DNA from: Pseudomonadota bacterium
GTDB lineage: Bacteria; Pseudomonadota; Gammaproteobacteria; Acidiferrobacterales; UBA6901
Assembly: GCA_021819085.1 (NCBI GenBank)
Contig: JAKASJ010000019.1
Span: 1-63,117, forward strand
Direction: 5' to 3'
Length of the DNA: 63,117 nucleotides
Every line of letters starts with the position of its first letter. Positions within the stretch are counted from its first letter, which is position 1. The position numbers and the translations under genes are program-made. The notes beneath the pieces are model-generated. The model did not search any database and was not told where the DNA came from. It saw only the letters and a program-made list of their open reading frames with translations. This document shows, in pieces, positions 46,543-56,482 of this stretch.

Positions 46543-47670
46543 TCATTTTAACATTTCTACATCCGGCAGGTCTGATTTCTTCGAGGTGGAGGAAGATGAG
46601 GAAACGGAGTTGATGCAGCTTTGTTCCACGTGAAACATGCTGTGGGCCCGGCTTCGGGGCGCGAAATCTCGTGCTTCCATGGCGGTCAGGAAGATCTGCG
46701 TTTCCAGCGCTTCGAGGACATCACAAACCCGTTGGCGATGAATCCGGTCCAGCTCAGCTCCAATGTCGTCAGCCAGCAAAACGCAGCGACGGCCCGTTTT
46801 GGCCATAAAGAGGCGCAATTGGGCTAGACGCAGGGCAATCACGAGAAGCTTCTGTTGGCCATGGGATAACTGGGTACGAATGCCGTCCATATCCAGATCG
46901 AGACGCAGGTCGGCAAGATGAGGTCCGGACTGCGTAAAACCCCGGCGCTGATCGGAAGCCCGGGTACGCTGAAGCTGTGCAAGAAGAGGTTCGCTGTCCT
47001 CCCAGCCTCTCAGAAAGCGCAGGCTGACCGCTCCGCGCTGAAGGAGGGTACCCGCGGTCTGAAGGAATTCCTCCCGCAGCTGGCGGAAAAAGTTCTGGCG
47101 GGAATGGTCGAGATCTTCGCCAAGAGCGGCAAGATCCTCATCCCAGAGAAACTGGACCGCGGGCGGGGATGAGCAGCGCAAAGCAGCATTGCGTTGGCCC
47201 AGCAACCTTTGGTATCGGAGCCATTTGGGGTAGAAATCTGGTTCCACGTGAAACAACCACCAGTCCAGAAGGCCCCGACGATGACGACCGCTCCGCAGAA
47301 ATTCAAAATGGAGCTCGGGGGTGATGGCCAGCAACGGAACATGTCGCGCCAGGACCGCCGCGCCTTTCATTGCGCTCCCGTCTACGCGGATCGTCCGCCC
47401 TCGCCCATCAAACGCCAAACCCACCCGGTGTTCCTGATCTCCCTCCACAACAATGCCGTGTACCATCAAACTGTCTGCTCCATGCCGAATCAGCTCCGAC
47501 CAACGCTTTGTCCGAAACGACCGTCCTGTTGCCAAAACGTGTGTTGCTTCGAGCAGGGTTGTCTTTCCGGCCGCATTCCAGCCCGTTATAACGTTCAGTT
47601 TCGCTCCGGGCTCGATAACGACCTTTTTCAAAAGCCGGAAATTCTGGATCTCCAGGTGGGTCAGCGGCAT
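46543..47670 (-). CDS. recF: DNA replication and repair protein RecF
   Basis: 375 residues from ATG 47670 (MPLTHLEIQNFRLLKKVVIEPGAKLNVITGWNAAGKTTLLEATHVLATGRSFR). SMC-like ATPase: Walker A GWNAAGKTT (relatives often GxNGxGKT; here Ala replaces the third Gly), signature QLSHGQQKLLVIALRLAQ and Walker B CVLLADDIGAELDRIHRQ. It loads RecA at gaps with RecO/RecR. After the conserved MFHVEQ the protein carries an extra ~27-residue Ser/Lys tail. Two parS sequences lie inside the gene, encoding LFHVEP and MFHVEQ. Confidence 0.95.
   Translation of the reverse strand: MPLTHLEIQNFRLLKKVVIEPGAKLNVITGWNAAGKTTLLEATHVLATGRSFRTKRWSELIRHGADSLMVHGIVVEGDQEHRVGLAFDGRGRTIRVDGSAMKGAAVLARHVPLLAITPELHFEFLRSGRHRRGLLDWWLFHVEPDFYPKWLRYQRLLGQRNAALRCSSPPAVQFLWDEDLAALGEDLDHSRQNFFRQLREEFLQTAGTLLQRGAVSLRFLRGWEDSEPLLAQLQRTRASDQRRGFTQSGPHLADLRLDLDMDGIRTQLSHGQQKLLVIALRLAQLRLFMAKTGRRCVLLADDIGAELDRIHRQRVCDVLEALETQIFLTAMEARDFAPRSRAHSMFHVEQSCINSVSSSSSTSKKSDLPDVEMLK
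46622..46637. other. parS centromere site (perfect match)
   Basis: TGTTCCACGTGAAACA fits the bacterial parS consensus TGTTNCACGTGAAACA at every position. It lies within the 3' end of recF and encodes FHVEQ. ParB, encoded about 12 kb to the right, should bind here. Confidence 0.85.
47240..47255. other. parS centromere site (one mismatch)
   Basis: GGTTCCACGTGAAACA, differing from the consensus only in the first base, lies inside recF about 618 bp from the first site and in the same orientation. It encodes FHVEP. Near-consensus sites of this kind are still bound by ParB in other species. Confidence 0.75.
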
Positions 47671-47703
47671 ACAGCCCAGCACCGGTGGTCTGTCATGCGT
47701 CTC

Positions 47704-48804
47704 CTAAAGCCGCATTGGCATCACAACATATTGGTTGGAGGAATCTCCCGGTGCATGCAACGTACAACTGCTGTTGGAGTCTGTAAGGCCCAATTCCACC
47801 TCTCCAGAATCGATTGCACCGACCGCCTCGATGATGTAGTTCACGTTGAATCCGATCTCGAATTCATCACCGGCATAATCAACCAATACCTCCTCCTGAG
47901 CCTCTTCCTGCTCTGGATTGTGGGCGCTCAAACGCATAACGCCGGGCGCCAGCGCGATCCGTACACCCCGATATTTCTCGTTTGACAGTATCGCGACCCG
48001 GCTCAAAGATTCCCGGAACAGGTCTCGCGAAACCCGCACCCGGATCTGTTGTTCTTGTGGGATTACTTTGTGGTAGTCCGGAAACCGGCCATCAATCAGT
48101 TTTGAGGTAAACATCAAATCCTTTTTCACAACCCGAATGTGGTTGCCCCCCCCCTTCAGTTCGACAAATTCATCGGAATCGTCGAGAAAACGTGTCAGCT
48201 CCAGTACCCCTTTTCGCGGCAGAATCCCTTGACGCTCCCCTTCCAGCTGGTGCTGCAACACCGTTTCACTTAAAGCCATCCGGTGACCGTCTGTCGCCAC
48301 CGCCATCAACTTCCCGGGCGTCATTTCCAACAACAATCCGTTCAAATAATACCGCACATCCTGCTGCGCCATGCAAAATTGCGTTTTCTGCAACAGGCGT
48401 CCGAGCGTCTGTTGCGGGACAGTAAGTGCCCACTCCCATTGCGCTGTTTCCACGCTTGGGAAGTCTCCGGCGGGCAGGGTTAGGAGTGTAAAGCGACTCC
48501 GCCCGGAACGGAGCAGGACTTTTCCTTTATCCAGGCGCAACTCGAGGGACGCGTCAGCGGGCAAGGCCCGGCAGATATCCAGAAGCTTCCGGGCGGGCGC
48601 AGTAACTTCCCCTTCGCTCCCACCGTTTGCCTGCACACTGACCACCACTTCCACTTCAAGGTCGGTACCCGTCAGCGTCAACCTGCCTTCCTTGTATCGC
48701 AGCAACACGTTCGAGAGTATCGGAAGTGTCTGTCTGCGCTCAGCTACGCCGGCAACATAACTTAGCGGCTTTAACAGATGTTCCCGTTGTATCGTGATCT
48801 GCAT
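47704..48804 (-). CDS. dnaN: DNA polymerase III beta subunit (sliding clamp)
   Basis: 366 residues. Three clamp domains: MQITIQREHLLKPLSYVAGVAERRQTLPILSNVLLRY, GDFPSVETAQWEWALTVPQQTLGRLLQKTQFCMAQQDVRYYLNGLLLEM, DGHRMALSETVL, PRKGVLELTRFLDDSDEFVELKGG, SKLIDGRFPDYHKVIPQEQQIRV, and the end CTLHAPGDSSNQYVVMPMRL, which forms part of the partner-binding pocket. It rings the DNA and holds the polymerase. Co-directional with dnaA upstream and recF downstream (33 nt). Confidence 0.97.
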   Translation of the reverse strand: MQITIQREHLLKPLSYVAGVAERRQTLPILSNVLLRYKEGRLTLTGTDLEVEVVVSVQANGGSEGEVTAPARKLLDICRALPADASLELRLDKGKVLLRSGRSRFTLLTLPAGDFPSVETAQWEWALTVPQQTLGRLLQKTQFCMAQQDVRYYLNGLLLEMTPGKLMAVATDGHRMALSETVLQHQLEGERQGILPRKGVLELTRFLDDSDEFVELKGGGNHIRVVKKDLMFTSKLIDGRFPDYHKVIPQEQQIRVRVSRDLFRESLSRVAILSNEKYRGVRIALAPGVMRLSAHNPEQEEAQEEVLVDYAGDEFEIGFNVNYIIEAVGAIDSGEVELGLTDSNSSCTLHAPGDSSNQYVVMPMRL

Positions 48805-48970
48805 GATTTTTTCCTGGTGTGCGGACCTGGCTCAGCTTTAGTTTTATTTAGATATCCAAAACAACAACAGTTACTACTAGCAATCGAATCTCTGTGGTTA
48901 AGTCTACTATTCCCTTGATCGACCGGCACTTATTACCGGATCGTTCTTGTGTGCATACCCCATGCTGGCC

Positions 48971-48979
48971 TGTGGATAA
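48971..48979 (-). promoter_or_regulatory. DnaA box, perfect (TTATCCACA on minus strand)
   Basis: TGTGGATAA on the plus strand, the exact complement of the consensus TTATCCACA. First of a pair spaced 21 bp, two helical turns, in the same orientation. Confidence 0.8.
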
Positions 48980-48991
48980 GGTACCCCGGTA

Positions 48992-49000
48992 TGTGGATAA
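48992..49000 (-). promoter_or_regulatory. DnaA box, perfect (TTATCCACA on minus strand)
   Basis: Second TGTGGATAA, 21 bp from the first and in the same orientation, separated from it by a GGTACC-containing spacer. Confidence 0.8.
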
Positions 49001-49065
49001 CCAAAGGCCCGATACAAAGTCACTAATTTTCGACCCAACTATTCACAGTTCATACCCACGTTTGT

Positions 49066-50427
49066 TCAGGTAGAAAGAATGCGCAGCAGGTTGCTGTAGT
49101 CTTCCTTTACCCGGACATCGGTTTGCGCCAACTCCACAATTTTCCTGCAGGCGTGAATTACCGTTGTATGATCGCGGCCGCCAAAGGCATCCCCGATTTC
49201 CGGCAGACTGTGGTTGGTAAGTTCTTTGGCAAGCGCCATGGCAACCTGGCGAGGCCTCGCGACCTGCCGGACCCGGCTCTTTGAATGCAAGTCGGCAACA
49301 CGGATTTTATAATACTCGGCGACGGTCTTCTGGATGTTGTTGATGGTAACTAACCGTTCATGGAAAGCGAGCAAATCCTTAAGGCTTTCCGTGGCCAACT
49401 CAATACTGATGGGTTGGCCGGTAAAGTGCGCATTGGCGACCACCCTACGCAATGCTCCTTCCAGTTCGCGGACGTTGGACCGTACCCGCTTGGCGACAAA
49501 AAACGCGACATCCTCTGGCAATCCAATCCCTTCGTGTTGCGCCTTCTTCATCAGGATGGCCACCCGTGTTTCGAGCTCCGGGGGTTCTATTGACACAGTC
49601 AAGCCGCTGCCAAACCGCGAGATCAGCCGCTCTTCAACGCCAACGAGTTCCTTGGGAAAGCGGTCGGCAGTGATAATTACCTGGCGCTGTCCCTCTAGCA
49701 AATTATTGAATGTATGGAAGAATTCTTCCTGAGATCGTTCCTTCCCAACGAAAAACTGGATATCGTCAATCAGTAGCGCATCGAGCGTCCGGTAGTGTTT
49801 CTTGAACTCATTGATCGCGTTGTGTTGAAGCGCTTTTACCATATCCGCGACAAAGCGCTCCGAATGAACGTAGGCAACCCGGCCCTCCGGCGCATGTTCC
49901 ATCATCAGATGGCCAGCAGCCTGCATCAAGTGTGTCTTGCCCAGGCCGACACCCCCGTAAATGAACAGCGGGTTATAGGCTCCCCCCGGGTTTTCCCCCA
50001 CCTGCCGGGCTGCCGCCCGCGCGAGCTGGTTAGATTTGCCTTCCACGTGTGTCTCGAAGGTAAATTCGGGGTTCAGTCTGCCAGGCACCACGACCGGCCG
50101 TTTCGGTGCACGCTCGCCCGATGTGCCTGCGCGCGGAGCCGCTTCGGCGGACTCGCTCGGTGTCTGGTTGCCTACCTCAATGACTACATCCACCGCACGC
50201 TGATCGTATTGTCCGGCCAGCTCCGCAATACGGCCGATAAAACGTTCCTTGACCCAATCCATCACAAAGCGGTTCGGTGCCAACAGGCGTAACGATCGCT
50301 GTTCCCGCACAGCCTGTAGCGGGCGGATCCAGGTGTTGAACTGCTGCGCCGAAAGCTCTTCTTCCAGCCGCTCGAGACATTTTTTCCATAACGGCGGCTG
50401 TCCGGCACTGGGTTCCACGACATGCAT
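49066..50427 (-). CDS. dnaA: Chromosomal replication initiator DnaA
   Basis: 453 residues from ATG 50427 ([38 protein letters not shown]), with GGGAGAG before it. Domain I, a variable linker ([23 protein letters not shown]), AAA+ domain with Walker [17 protein letters not shown] and Walker [25 protein letters not shown], and DNA-binding domain IV with [37 protein letters not shown], whose DHTTV contacts the DnaA box. It opens oriC. The frame to 50532 is longer, but the binding site and similarity favour 50427. Confidence 0.97.
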   Translation of the reverse strand: MHVVEPSAGQPPLWKKCLERLEEELSAQQFNTWIRPLQAVREQRSLRLLAPNRFVMDWVKERFIGRIAELAGQYDQRAVDVVIEVGNQTPSESAEAAPRAGTSGERAPKRPVVVPGRLNPEFTFETHVEGKSNQLARAAARQVGENPGGAYNPLFIYGGVGLGKTHLMQAAGHLMMEHAPEGRVAYVHSERFVADMVKALQHNAINEFKKHYRTLDALLIDDIQFFVGKERSQEEFFHTFNNLLEGQRQVIITADRFPKELVGVEERLISRFGSGLTVSIEPPELETRVAILMKKAQHEGIGLPEDVAFFVAKRVRSNVRELEGALRRVVANAHFTGQPISIELATESLKDLLAFHERLVTINNIQKTVAEYYKIRVADLHSKSRVRQVARPRQVAMALAKELTNHSLPEIGDAFGGRDHTTVIHACRKIVELAQTDVRVKEDYSNLLRILST

Positions 50428-50514
50428 GGTGTTCTCTCCCTTGGGACCGGGAAGTCTAGCCCCTTGGAGTTCCCCGATCCATAACCAATCACGACCGCAC
50501 ATCAAAGTTGGCGG

Positions 50515-50544
50515 TTGACAAGGTAGCGCCAAAGGCAGTAACTT
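50515..50544 (+). promoter_or_regulatory. Candidate rpmH promoter
   Basis: A perfect -35 TTGACA (50515-50520) followed at 18 bp by TAACTT (50539-50544), a weak -10. It lies about 60 bp before rpmH in the short dnaA-rpmH gap. Confidence 0.45.
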
Positions 50545-50605
50545 TGCCGCCCTTTTCCCGTAAACAACCGACTCGACCCAACACGAACCCGGCAGGCGAC
50601 AGGCT

Positions 50606-50740
50606 ATGAAAAGAACTTACCAACCCAGTGTGCTGAAACGCAAACGCACGCACGGCTTCCGCGCACGCATGAGTACGGCCGGCGGCCGCGCTGTGTTGAG
50701 CGCACGACGCGCCCGTGGCCGCGCACGGCTAAGCGCCTGA
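50606..50740 (+). CDS. rpmH: 50S ribosomal protein L34
   Basis: 44 residues, a standard L34: [20 protein letters not shown], then [24 protein letters not shown]. Very basic, with the conserved THGFR and GR.VL..RR.KGR-type pattern (RARGRARLS here). First gene rightwards from the origin, followed by rnpA, yidD, yidC and mnmE in the canonical order. It was identified by direct translation. Confidence 0.97.
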   Translation: MKRTYQPSVLKRKRTHGFRARMSTAGGRAVLSARRARGRARLSA

Positions 50741-50787
50741 TCCCTGGGACGACGGCCGGACAGGGGCTGCCGAAATCCTTCCGAATA

Positions 50788-51099
50788 TTGGCGAACGTGG
50801 AGTACCGCCGCATACTCCGTAGTGGCCGACGGCACAGTGACCCACTTTTCACGGTCTACGCCGCCGCCAACACCCTCGGCCATCCGCGTCTCGGGATCAC
50901 CGTCGCCCGCAAGGTTTCAACCAAGTCGGTCGTGCGCAACCTCATCAAACGCCAGATCCGCGAGTCGTTTCGCCAGCGCCGCGGCCCGATCCCGGATCTT
51001 GATATCGTGGTGGTGGCTCGTCCCGCCGCCGCCGCCGAGCCCCGCGACGCCCTGCGCGCGTCCCTGAAGCGACACTGGGAACAGATGCTGCCGTCATGA
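50788..51099 (+). CDS. rnpA: Ribonuclease P protein component
   Basis: 103 residues from TTG 50788. RnpA core: [57 protein letters not shown] (the RNR signature region) and DIVVVARP. It supports the P RNA in trimming tRNA 5' ends. The family's opening LPKSFRIL is readable in frame just upstream (50767-50787) but is preceded by no ATG, GTG or TTG, only CTG at 50767. Either the protein lacks that start or a CTG is used. It overlaps yidD by 4 nt. Confidence 0.92.
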   Translation: MANVEYRRILRSGRRHSDPLFTVYAAANTLGHPRLGITVARKVSTKSVVRNLIKRQIRESFRQRRGPIPDLDIVVVARPAAAAEPRDALRASLKRHWEQMLPS

Positions 51100-51341
51100 A
51101 GAAGCTATTTCTCCTGGCGATACGCGCATATCGCTATGCTGTCAGCCCGCTGCTGGGCGACCATTGCCGGTTCTATCCCAGCTGTTCGCGTTATGCTCTG
51201 GATGCGATCGACTCTTACGGAGTCCTCAAAGGCGGCTGGCTGGCTGCCCGCCGGCTGCTCCGCTGCCATCCCTGGCACCCCGGCGGCATAGACCCGGTAC
51301 CCTCCTGCCCGACCGTTCATTCCAAAGGACATCATGGATAA
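51096..51341 (+). CDS. yidD: Membrane protein insertion efficiency factor YidD
   Basis: 81 residues. Motifs [59 protein letters not shown] small amphipathic protein at the inner face of the membrane that helps YidC. It overlaps rnpA by 4 nt and yidC by 8 nt, as usual. The conserved CRFYPSCS and HPW.PGG are intact. Confidence 0.95.
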   Translation: MKKLFLLAIRAYRYAVSPLLGDHCRFYPSCSRYALDAIDSYGVLKGGWLAARRLLRCHPWHPGGIDPVPSCPTVHSKGHHG

Positions 51342-52974
51342 CCAGCGCCTGCTCCTGCTTGTAGTATTGTCCGTGATTCTGCTGCTTCTGTGGCAGGCTT
51401 GGGAAAAACAACATCCCACAAATCCCGTCGCGACGACGACCGTCCCGGCCGCTCCTTCCGTCCCGGCCGCGCCGGCCACACCCGGCGCCAGCCCCGCTCT
51501 CGCACCAAAGAGCGAAGCCGTTGCATCGCTCCCGGCCGGAGTGCGTATCCACGTTACGACGGATCTCTTCAAGGCAGAACTCGATACCCGCGGCGGTGAT
51601 CTGCGCCAGCTGGATCTGAAGGCCTATCCGGTCAAGGTGAACGAGCCCAACAAACCGCTCAAGCTGTTGCGCGACCACGGAGGCTACGTTTTTTACGTCC
51701 AATCCGGGCTTATCGGACACAGCGGCCAATGGCCAGATCACAAAACGCTCTATCAGGCCGCCGCGACCCGCTATACGCTCGGCCCCGGCCAGAACAGTCT
51801 GCAGGTTCCGCTGACCTGGGTGGGGCCGCAGGGGCTGCGCGTTACCAAGACGTACACCTTCCGCCGCAACAGCTACGTAGTCGACGTAAGCTATGCCGTT
51901 ACCAACGGCGGCGGCAGAGCACGCAACGCCTATCTCTATGCCCAGCTGCTGCGCAGTTATATTGCGCCACCACATCATCTATTTGGCGTCGCACCAAGCT
52001 ATGTCGGCGCCGCAATCTACAGTCCGGCCAAGAAATACCAGAAAGTTCCCTTCGACGACATGCGGAACAAGCCGCTGGCGGCGACCACCCGCGGCGGCTG
52101 GGTGGCAGTGCTGCAGCATTATTTTGTCGGTGCGTGGATACCGCCGAGTGCGGCACGCACGCAATTCTACTCCGAGGCACTCGGCAACCACCGCTACGTG
52201 GTCGGATACAAGACGCTAACACCCACGACCATTGCCCCCGGCACTACAGCCAACCTGGACGCCCGGTTGTACGCTGGTCCTACGGATCAGGCCCGCCTGA
52301 AAAAGGTGGCGCCCGGCCTGGATCTGACGGTCGATTACGGCTGGCTGACGTTCATCGCCTCGCCGATTTACTGGCTGCTGGACCACATCCACAACGTCGT
52401 CGGAAACTGGGGCTGGTCCATCATACTGTTGACGGTGCTGATCAAGCTGGTTTTCTATCCGCTGTCTGCGACCAGCTATCGCTCCATGGCCCACTTGCGC
52501 CGTGTTCAGCCAAAGCTCGCCAGCCTCAAGGAACGTTATGGCGATGACCGCGAAAAGCTCAGCAAGGCAATGATGGAGATCTACAAGACCGAAAAGATCA
52601 ACCCGCTTGGCGGCTGCCTGCCCATCGTGGTGCAAATTCCTGTTTTTATCTCCCTCTACTGGGTGCTGCTCCAGAGCGTCGAGCTGCGCCAAGCCCCTTT
52701 CATTCTGTGGATCCACGACCTGTCGGCCAGAGACCCGTATTTTATCTTGCCCATCCTGATGGGAATCTCGATGTTGGTGCAGCAATTGATCAGCCCGCAG
52801 ATGACCGACCCGCTCCAGCGCAAGGTCATGATGGCGATGCCCGTACTGTTTACGTTTTTCTTCGCATTCTTTCCCTCCGGGCTCGTGCTCTACTGGGTCT
52901 GCCAGAATCTTCTTTCGATTGCCCAGCAGTGGTGGATCACGCGCCGCTTCAACGCGGACCAGCGCGCGAAGTAG
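51334..52974 (+). CDS. yidC: Membrane protein insertase YidC
   Basis: 546 residues. N-terminal helix ([20 protein letters not shown]), a Pro/Ala linker, the large periplasmic beta domain (residues about 60-330: [54 protein letters not shown]) and five C-terminal helices with [71 protein letters not shown]. The hydrophilic-groove Arg is in the TSYRSM block. It inserts proteins into the inner membrane alone or with Sec. Confidence 0.97.
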   Translation: MDNQRLLLLVVLSVILLLLWQAWEKQHPTNPVATTTVPAAPSVPAAPATPGASPALAPKSEAVASLPAGVRIHVTTDLFKAELDTRGGDLRQLDLKAYPVKVNEPNKPLKLLRDHGGYVFYVQSGLIGHSGQWPDHKTLYQAAATRYTLGPGQNSLQVPLTWVGPQGLRVTKTYTFRRNSYVVDVSYAVTNGGGRARNAYLYAQLLRSYIAPPHHLFGVAPSYVGAAIYSPAKKYQKVPFDDMRNKPLAATTRGGWVAVLQHYFVGAWIPPSAARTQFYSEALGNHRYVVGYKTLTPTTIAPGTTANLDARLYAGPTDQARLKKVAPGLDLTVDYGWLTFIASPIYWLLDHIHNVVGNWGWSIILLTVLIKLVFYPLSATSYRSMAHLRRVQPKLASLKERYGDDREKLSKAMMEIYKTEKINPLGGCLPIVVQIPVFISLYWVLLQSVELRQAPFILWIHDLSARDPYFILPILMGISMLVQQLISPQMTDPLQRKVMMAMPVLFTFFFAFFPSGLVLYWVCQNLLSIAQQWWITRRFNADQRAK

Positions 52975-52986
52975 CTGCGGTGTGCC

Positions 52987-54369
52987 GTGGACAATCTTTC
53001 CCGCACACCCTCTAGCGGGGATACGATTGTCGCGATCGCCACCCCGCCCGGCCGCGGGGGCATCGGAATTGTTCGTGTTTCCGGACCGGAAGTGGCGTCC
53101 ATTGCGCACTCGCTGCTCGGCGGCCTGCCCAAGCCACGCCAAGCCACCCTGCGGGCGTTTCGCGATGCCCGCGGCCAGGCGTTCGATGAAGGGCTGGCGC
53201 TCTACTTTCCCGGGCCGAACTCCTTCACCGGTGAGGACGTGCTGGAGGTCCACGGGCACGGCGGCCCGGTGGTGCTGGATATGATGGTAGCGCGCGTGCT
53301 GGAGCTGGGAGCGCGTCCGGCGCGTCCCGGCGAATTTTCCGAGCGCGCGTTTCTTAACGGAAAGATCGATCTTGCCCAAGCCGAAGCGGTTGCGGATCTG
53401 ATCGCGAGCGGTTCTGTGAGCGCGGCGCGTGCTGCCTTGCGCTCCCTTCAGGGTGAGTTTTCCCGTCACGTACACGCCATCGTTGCCGATCTGGTCGGGC
53501 TGCGCGCGCAAGTGGAGGCCGCGATCGATTTTCCCGAGGAGGAGATCGACATTCTTGCTGACCACCGTCTCGTGCAGCAGTGCCAGAACATCCGGAAATC
53601 CATCGCCGAGCTGCTTGCCCCGGCCCGTCAGGGCTGCCTGCTGCAAGAGGGAATGACCGTGGTACTGGCCGGTCGCCCCAACTCCGGTAAATCGAGCCTG
53701 CTGAATGCGCTCGCCCGCCATGATCGTGCCATCGTCAGCGCAATCCCGGGCACGACCCGTGATCTGCTGCATGAACACATCGACATCGACGGAATGCCGC
53801 TGCACCTGATCGACACAGCCGGTCTGCGCGAAAGCGGCGATGAGATCGAGCGCGAAGGCGTACGGCGCGCACGCGCCGTCGTCGCTGAAGCCGATCATAT
53901 CCTGCTGATCGCGGATGACTGCAGCGCCGACGATCCGGATGTGCTTGCAGCCTTCATCCCCACCGGGATGAGCTATACGCTGGTTCGAAACAAGATAGAT
54001 CTCACCGGACGTGAACCGGGAACCATTCGGACGCCCCCGGGAAGCCAGACCGCCGCTTGCGCCGCGGAAATCGCGATTTCCGCTCTGACCGGTGCGGGTG
54101 TCGACGTGCTGCGAGCGCATCTCAAGTCTCGCATGGGATTCCAAATCGCAGGCGAAACCACCTTCAGCGCGCGCCGGCGGCACGTCGACGCCCTGATCCG
54201 GGCCGATCAGGCGCTCGGATCCGCAGCCCGCGAGCTCGGACTGCGCCGGGGTGAACTGGCCGCCGAGGAGCTGCGTCAGGCGCAGCGCGACCTGGACGAG
54301 ATTACTGGCGCGTTTACGTCCGACGACCTCCTTGGGCAAATTTTTACGAACTTTTGCATCGGAAAGTAA
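52987..54369 (+). CDS. mnmE: tRNA modification GTPase MnmE
   Basis: 460 residues from GTG 52987. N-terminal folate-binding domain (DTIVAIATPPGRGGIGIVRVSG, FTGEDVLEVHGHGGPVVLDMM, RPGEFSERAFLNGKIDLAQAEAVADLI), inserted G domain (VVLAGRPNSGKSSLLNALARHDRAIVSAIPGTTRDLLHE, LIDTAGLRESGDEIEREGVRRA, RNKIDLTG) and the end GQIFTNFCIGK with the conserved Cys. With MnmG it modifies U34 of certain tRNAs. It follows yidC by 12 nt. Confidence 0.97.
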   Translation: MDNLSRTPSSGDTIVAIATPPGRGGIGIVRVSGPEVASIAHSLLGGLPKPRQATLRAFRDARGQAFDEGLALYFPGPNSFTGEDVLEVHGHGGPVVLDMMVARVLELGARPARPGEFSERAFLNGKIDLAQAEAVADLIASGSVSAARAALRSLQGEFSRHVHAIVADLVGLRAQVEAAIDFPEEEIDILADHRLVQQCQNIRKSIAELLAPARQGCLLQEGMTVVLAGRPNSGKSSLLNALARHDRAIVSAIPGTTRDLLHEHIDIDGMPLHLIDTAGLRESGDEIEREGVRRARAVVAEADHILLIADDCSADDPDVLAAFIPTGMSYTLVRNKIDLTGREPGTIRTPPGSQTAACAAEIAISALTGAGVDVLRAHLKSRMGFQIAGETTFSARRRHVDALIRADQALGSAARELGLRRGELAAEELRQAQRDLDEITGAFTSDDLLGQIFTNFCIGK

Positions 54370-54567
54370 GCACACACTGATCACATAATTACCGCAACTT
54401 CAACGATCCTGCCGGCCAGCGGGGGTTGTGAAAACGTTCCGATGCGGCCTGCACCGGGTCTTTCAGGCAGGGGGCTCGGACACCTGATTAATTGTGGTCC
54501 GCTGCTTGTACGGGGCCCCTGAAATGCTAGCATTCCGCCATTCCACAGACAGGTTCGCAGATCGACC

Positions 54568-56442
54568 GTGCGTTATCCGGAACACCACGATGTCATCGTA
54601 GTCGGCGGGGGCCATGCGGGCACTGAAGCGGCCATGGCCGCGGCACGCATGGGTTGCCGCACTCTGCTGCTGACCCACAATATTGAGACTATCGGCCAGA
54701 TGTCCTGTAATCCGGCGATCGGAGGCATCGGCAAAGGCCACCTCGTCAAGGAGCTCGATGCGCTCGGGGGTGTCATGGCCTCGGCAGCAGACCGCGCCGG
54801 TATTCAGTTTCGCATTCTCAATGCACGCAAGGGGCCGGCCGTGCGTGCCACGCGTGCCCAGATTGACCGGCAGCTGTACAAGGCCGCGATACGCGAGCTG
54901 CTCGCGCGCGAGCCGAACCTTTCCGTATTTCAGCAAGCCGTCGATGACCTCGTCGTGGAGGGCGACCGCGTGGTTGCTGTCGTCACGCAATCGGGCATCG
55001 AGTTCCGCGCACATGCCGTGGTTCTGACGACCGGCACCTTTCTCGCCGGGCGTATCCATGTGGGCATGACCAATTACCAGGGCGGCCGCGCCGGTGACCC
55101 GCCGGCCAACGCGCTCGCGGCGCGTCTGCGCGAGCGCGGTCTGCGCGTCGGCCGGCTCAAGACAGGCACGCCACCGCGCATCGACCGCAGAACGATCGAG
55201 TATGCGCACCTGCAGGAGCAGCCGGGAGATGTACCGACACCGCAGTTTTCCTTCTGGGGCGATGCGCTCGCGCGCCCACGCCAGGTTTCCTGCCATATTA
55301 CCCACACCAATCGGCACACCCATGAGCTGATCCGCGCCGGCCTCGACCGCTCGCCGCTTTATACCGGCGCCATCGAGGGCGTCGGTCCGCGCTATTGTCC
55401 CTCAATCGAGGACAAGGTGGTGCGCTTTGCGTCCAAGGATGCGCACCAGATTTTCGTCGAGCCGGAAGGATTGGGATCCGATGAGGTTTACCCGAACGGC
55501 ATCTCCACCAGTCTGCCGTTCGATGTGCAGCTTGCGCTGGTGAGGTCGATCAAGGGCTTCGAAAAGGCGCATATCACCCGTCCCGGATATGCCATCGAAT
55601 ATGACTACTTCGATCCGCGCGATCTTGCGCCAACCCTTGAGACCAAGGCAGTCGCAGGACTCTATTTCGCCGGCCAGATCAACGGCACTACCGGCTATGA
55701 AGAAGCCGCCGCCCAAGGCATCGTCGCTGGCGCCAACGCGGCACTGGCCGTGGCTGGCCGCGAACCCTGGTGGCCGCGGCGCGACCAGGCCTATATCGGC
55801 GTACTGGTCGATGACCTCATCACCCGTGGGGTGACCGAGCCCTATCGCATGTTCACTTCGCGGGCGGAATACCGCCTTGTGCTGCGCGAGGACAACGCCG
55901 ACTTGCGGCTGACCGAGGTCGGTCATCAGCTCGGTCTGGTCAGTGATGACCTGGCTGGACGCATCGCAGCGAAGCGCGAGGCGATCGAGCGCGAACGCAG
56001 TCGCCTGGAACGTACCTGGCTTCGACCGGATGCGGCGGAGACGTCGGTGACAGAGTCGGTGCTGGGACAGAGACTGGGTCGCGAATGCACGCTGATCGAA
56101 CTGCTGCGGCGCCCGGAGGTCAACTATCGCACGCTTATGAGCCTGCCTGGCGCCGGCCCGGGGGTGGCCGATGTGCGGGTGGCCGAGCAGGTTGAAATCC
56201 AAGCGAAATACTCCGGTTACATCGAGCGCCAATCACAGGAAATCGAGCGTCAGCTGCGGCACGAGGAAACGCTTCTACCACCCGACCTCGATTACTCGCG
56301 GGTCGGTGGTCTGTCAATCGAGGTCCAGCAGGCACTTGCCCGCTCCCGGCCGGTGACCCTGGGCCAAGCGGCGCGTCTCGCGGGCGTGACGCCCGCTGCC
56401 ATCTCGCTACTTCTGGTCCACCTCAAGCGCAGGCGGGCCTGA
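54568..56442 (+). CDS. mnmG: tRNA uridine 5-carboxymethylaminomethyl modification enzyme MnmG (GidA)
   Basis: 624 residues from GTG 54568. FAD-binding opening [120 protein letters not shown], and the catalytic Cys in SCHITHTN plus the family's C-terminal helices. Partner of MnmE in making cmnm5U34. A separate promoter is likely in the 198-bp gap before it (for example TTGTAC and TAGCAT near 54507-54534). Confidence 0.97.
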   Translation: MRYPEHHDVIVVGGGHAGTEAAMAAARMGCRTLLLTHNIETIGQMSCNPAIGGIGKGHLVKELDALGGVMASAADRAGIQFRILNARKGPAVRATRAQIDRQLYKAAIRELLAREPNLSVFQQAVDDLVVEGDRVVAVVTQSGIEFRAHAVVLTTGTFLAGRIHVGMTNYQGGRAGDPPANALAARLRERGLRVGRLKTGTPPRIDRRTIEYAHLQEQPGDVPTPQFSFWGDALARPRQVSCHITHTNRHTHELIRAGLDRSPLYTGAIEGVGPRYCPSIEDKVVRFASKDAHQIFVEPEGLGSDEVYPNGISTSLPFDVQLALVRSIKGFEKAHITRPGYAIEYDYFDPRDLAPTLETKAVAGLYFAGQINGTTGYEEAAAQGIVAGANAALAVAGREPWWPRRDQAYIGVLVDDLITRGVTEPYRMFTSRAEYRLVLREDNADLRLTEVGHQLGLVSDDLAGRIAAKREAIERERSRLERTWLRPDAAETSVTESVLGQRLGRECTLIELLRRPEVNYRTLMSLPGAGPGVADVRVAEQVEIQAKYSGYIERQSQEIERQLRHEETLLPPDLDYSRVGGLSIEVQQALARSRPVTLGQAARLAGVTPAAISLLLVHLKRRRA

Positions 56443-56482
56443 AAAATCCAGGCCATGCGCGAAGGGCGCGGGTCGCGCGAGC

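Larger units (their letters stand above)
48805..49065. other. Candidate replication origin (oriC) between dnaA and dnaN
   Basis: 261 bp without a gene. It contains two perfect DnaA boxes (TGTGGATAA at 48971 and 48992), a near-box TGTGGTTAA (48893-48901) and CTATTCACA (49039-49047, two mismatches). Next to dnaN, 48834-48890 is AT-rich (TTTAGTTTTATTTAGATATCC...), a suitable unwinding region. The dnaA-rpmH gap, which is oriC in some relatives, has no box I can see. The dnaN promoter should also lie here. Confidence 0.65.

Noticed and set aside
50428-50605. dnaA-rpmH gap as replication origin
   Set aside because: Only 178 bp with no DnaA box and no AT-rich unwinding block that I can see.
52216-54384. 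722-residue minus-strand frame opposite yidC and mnmE
   Set aside because: It spans two convincing genes antisense and has the composition of a reverse complement.
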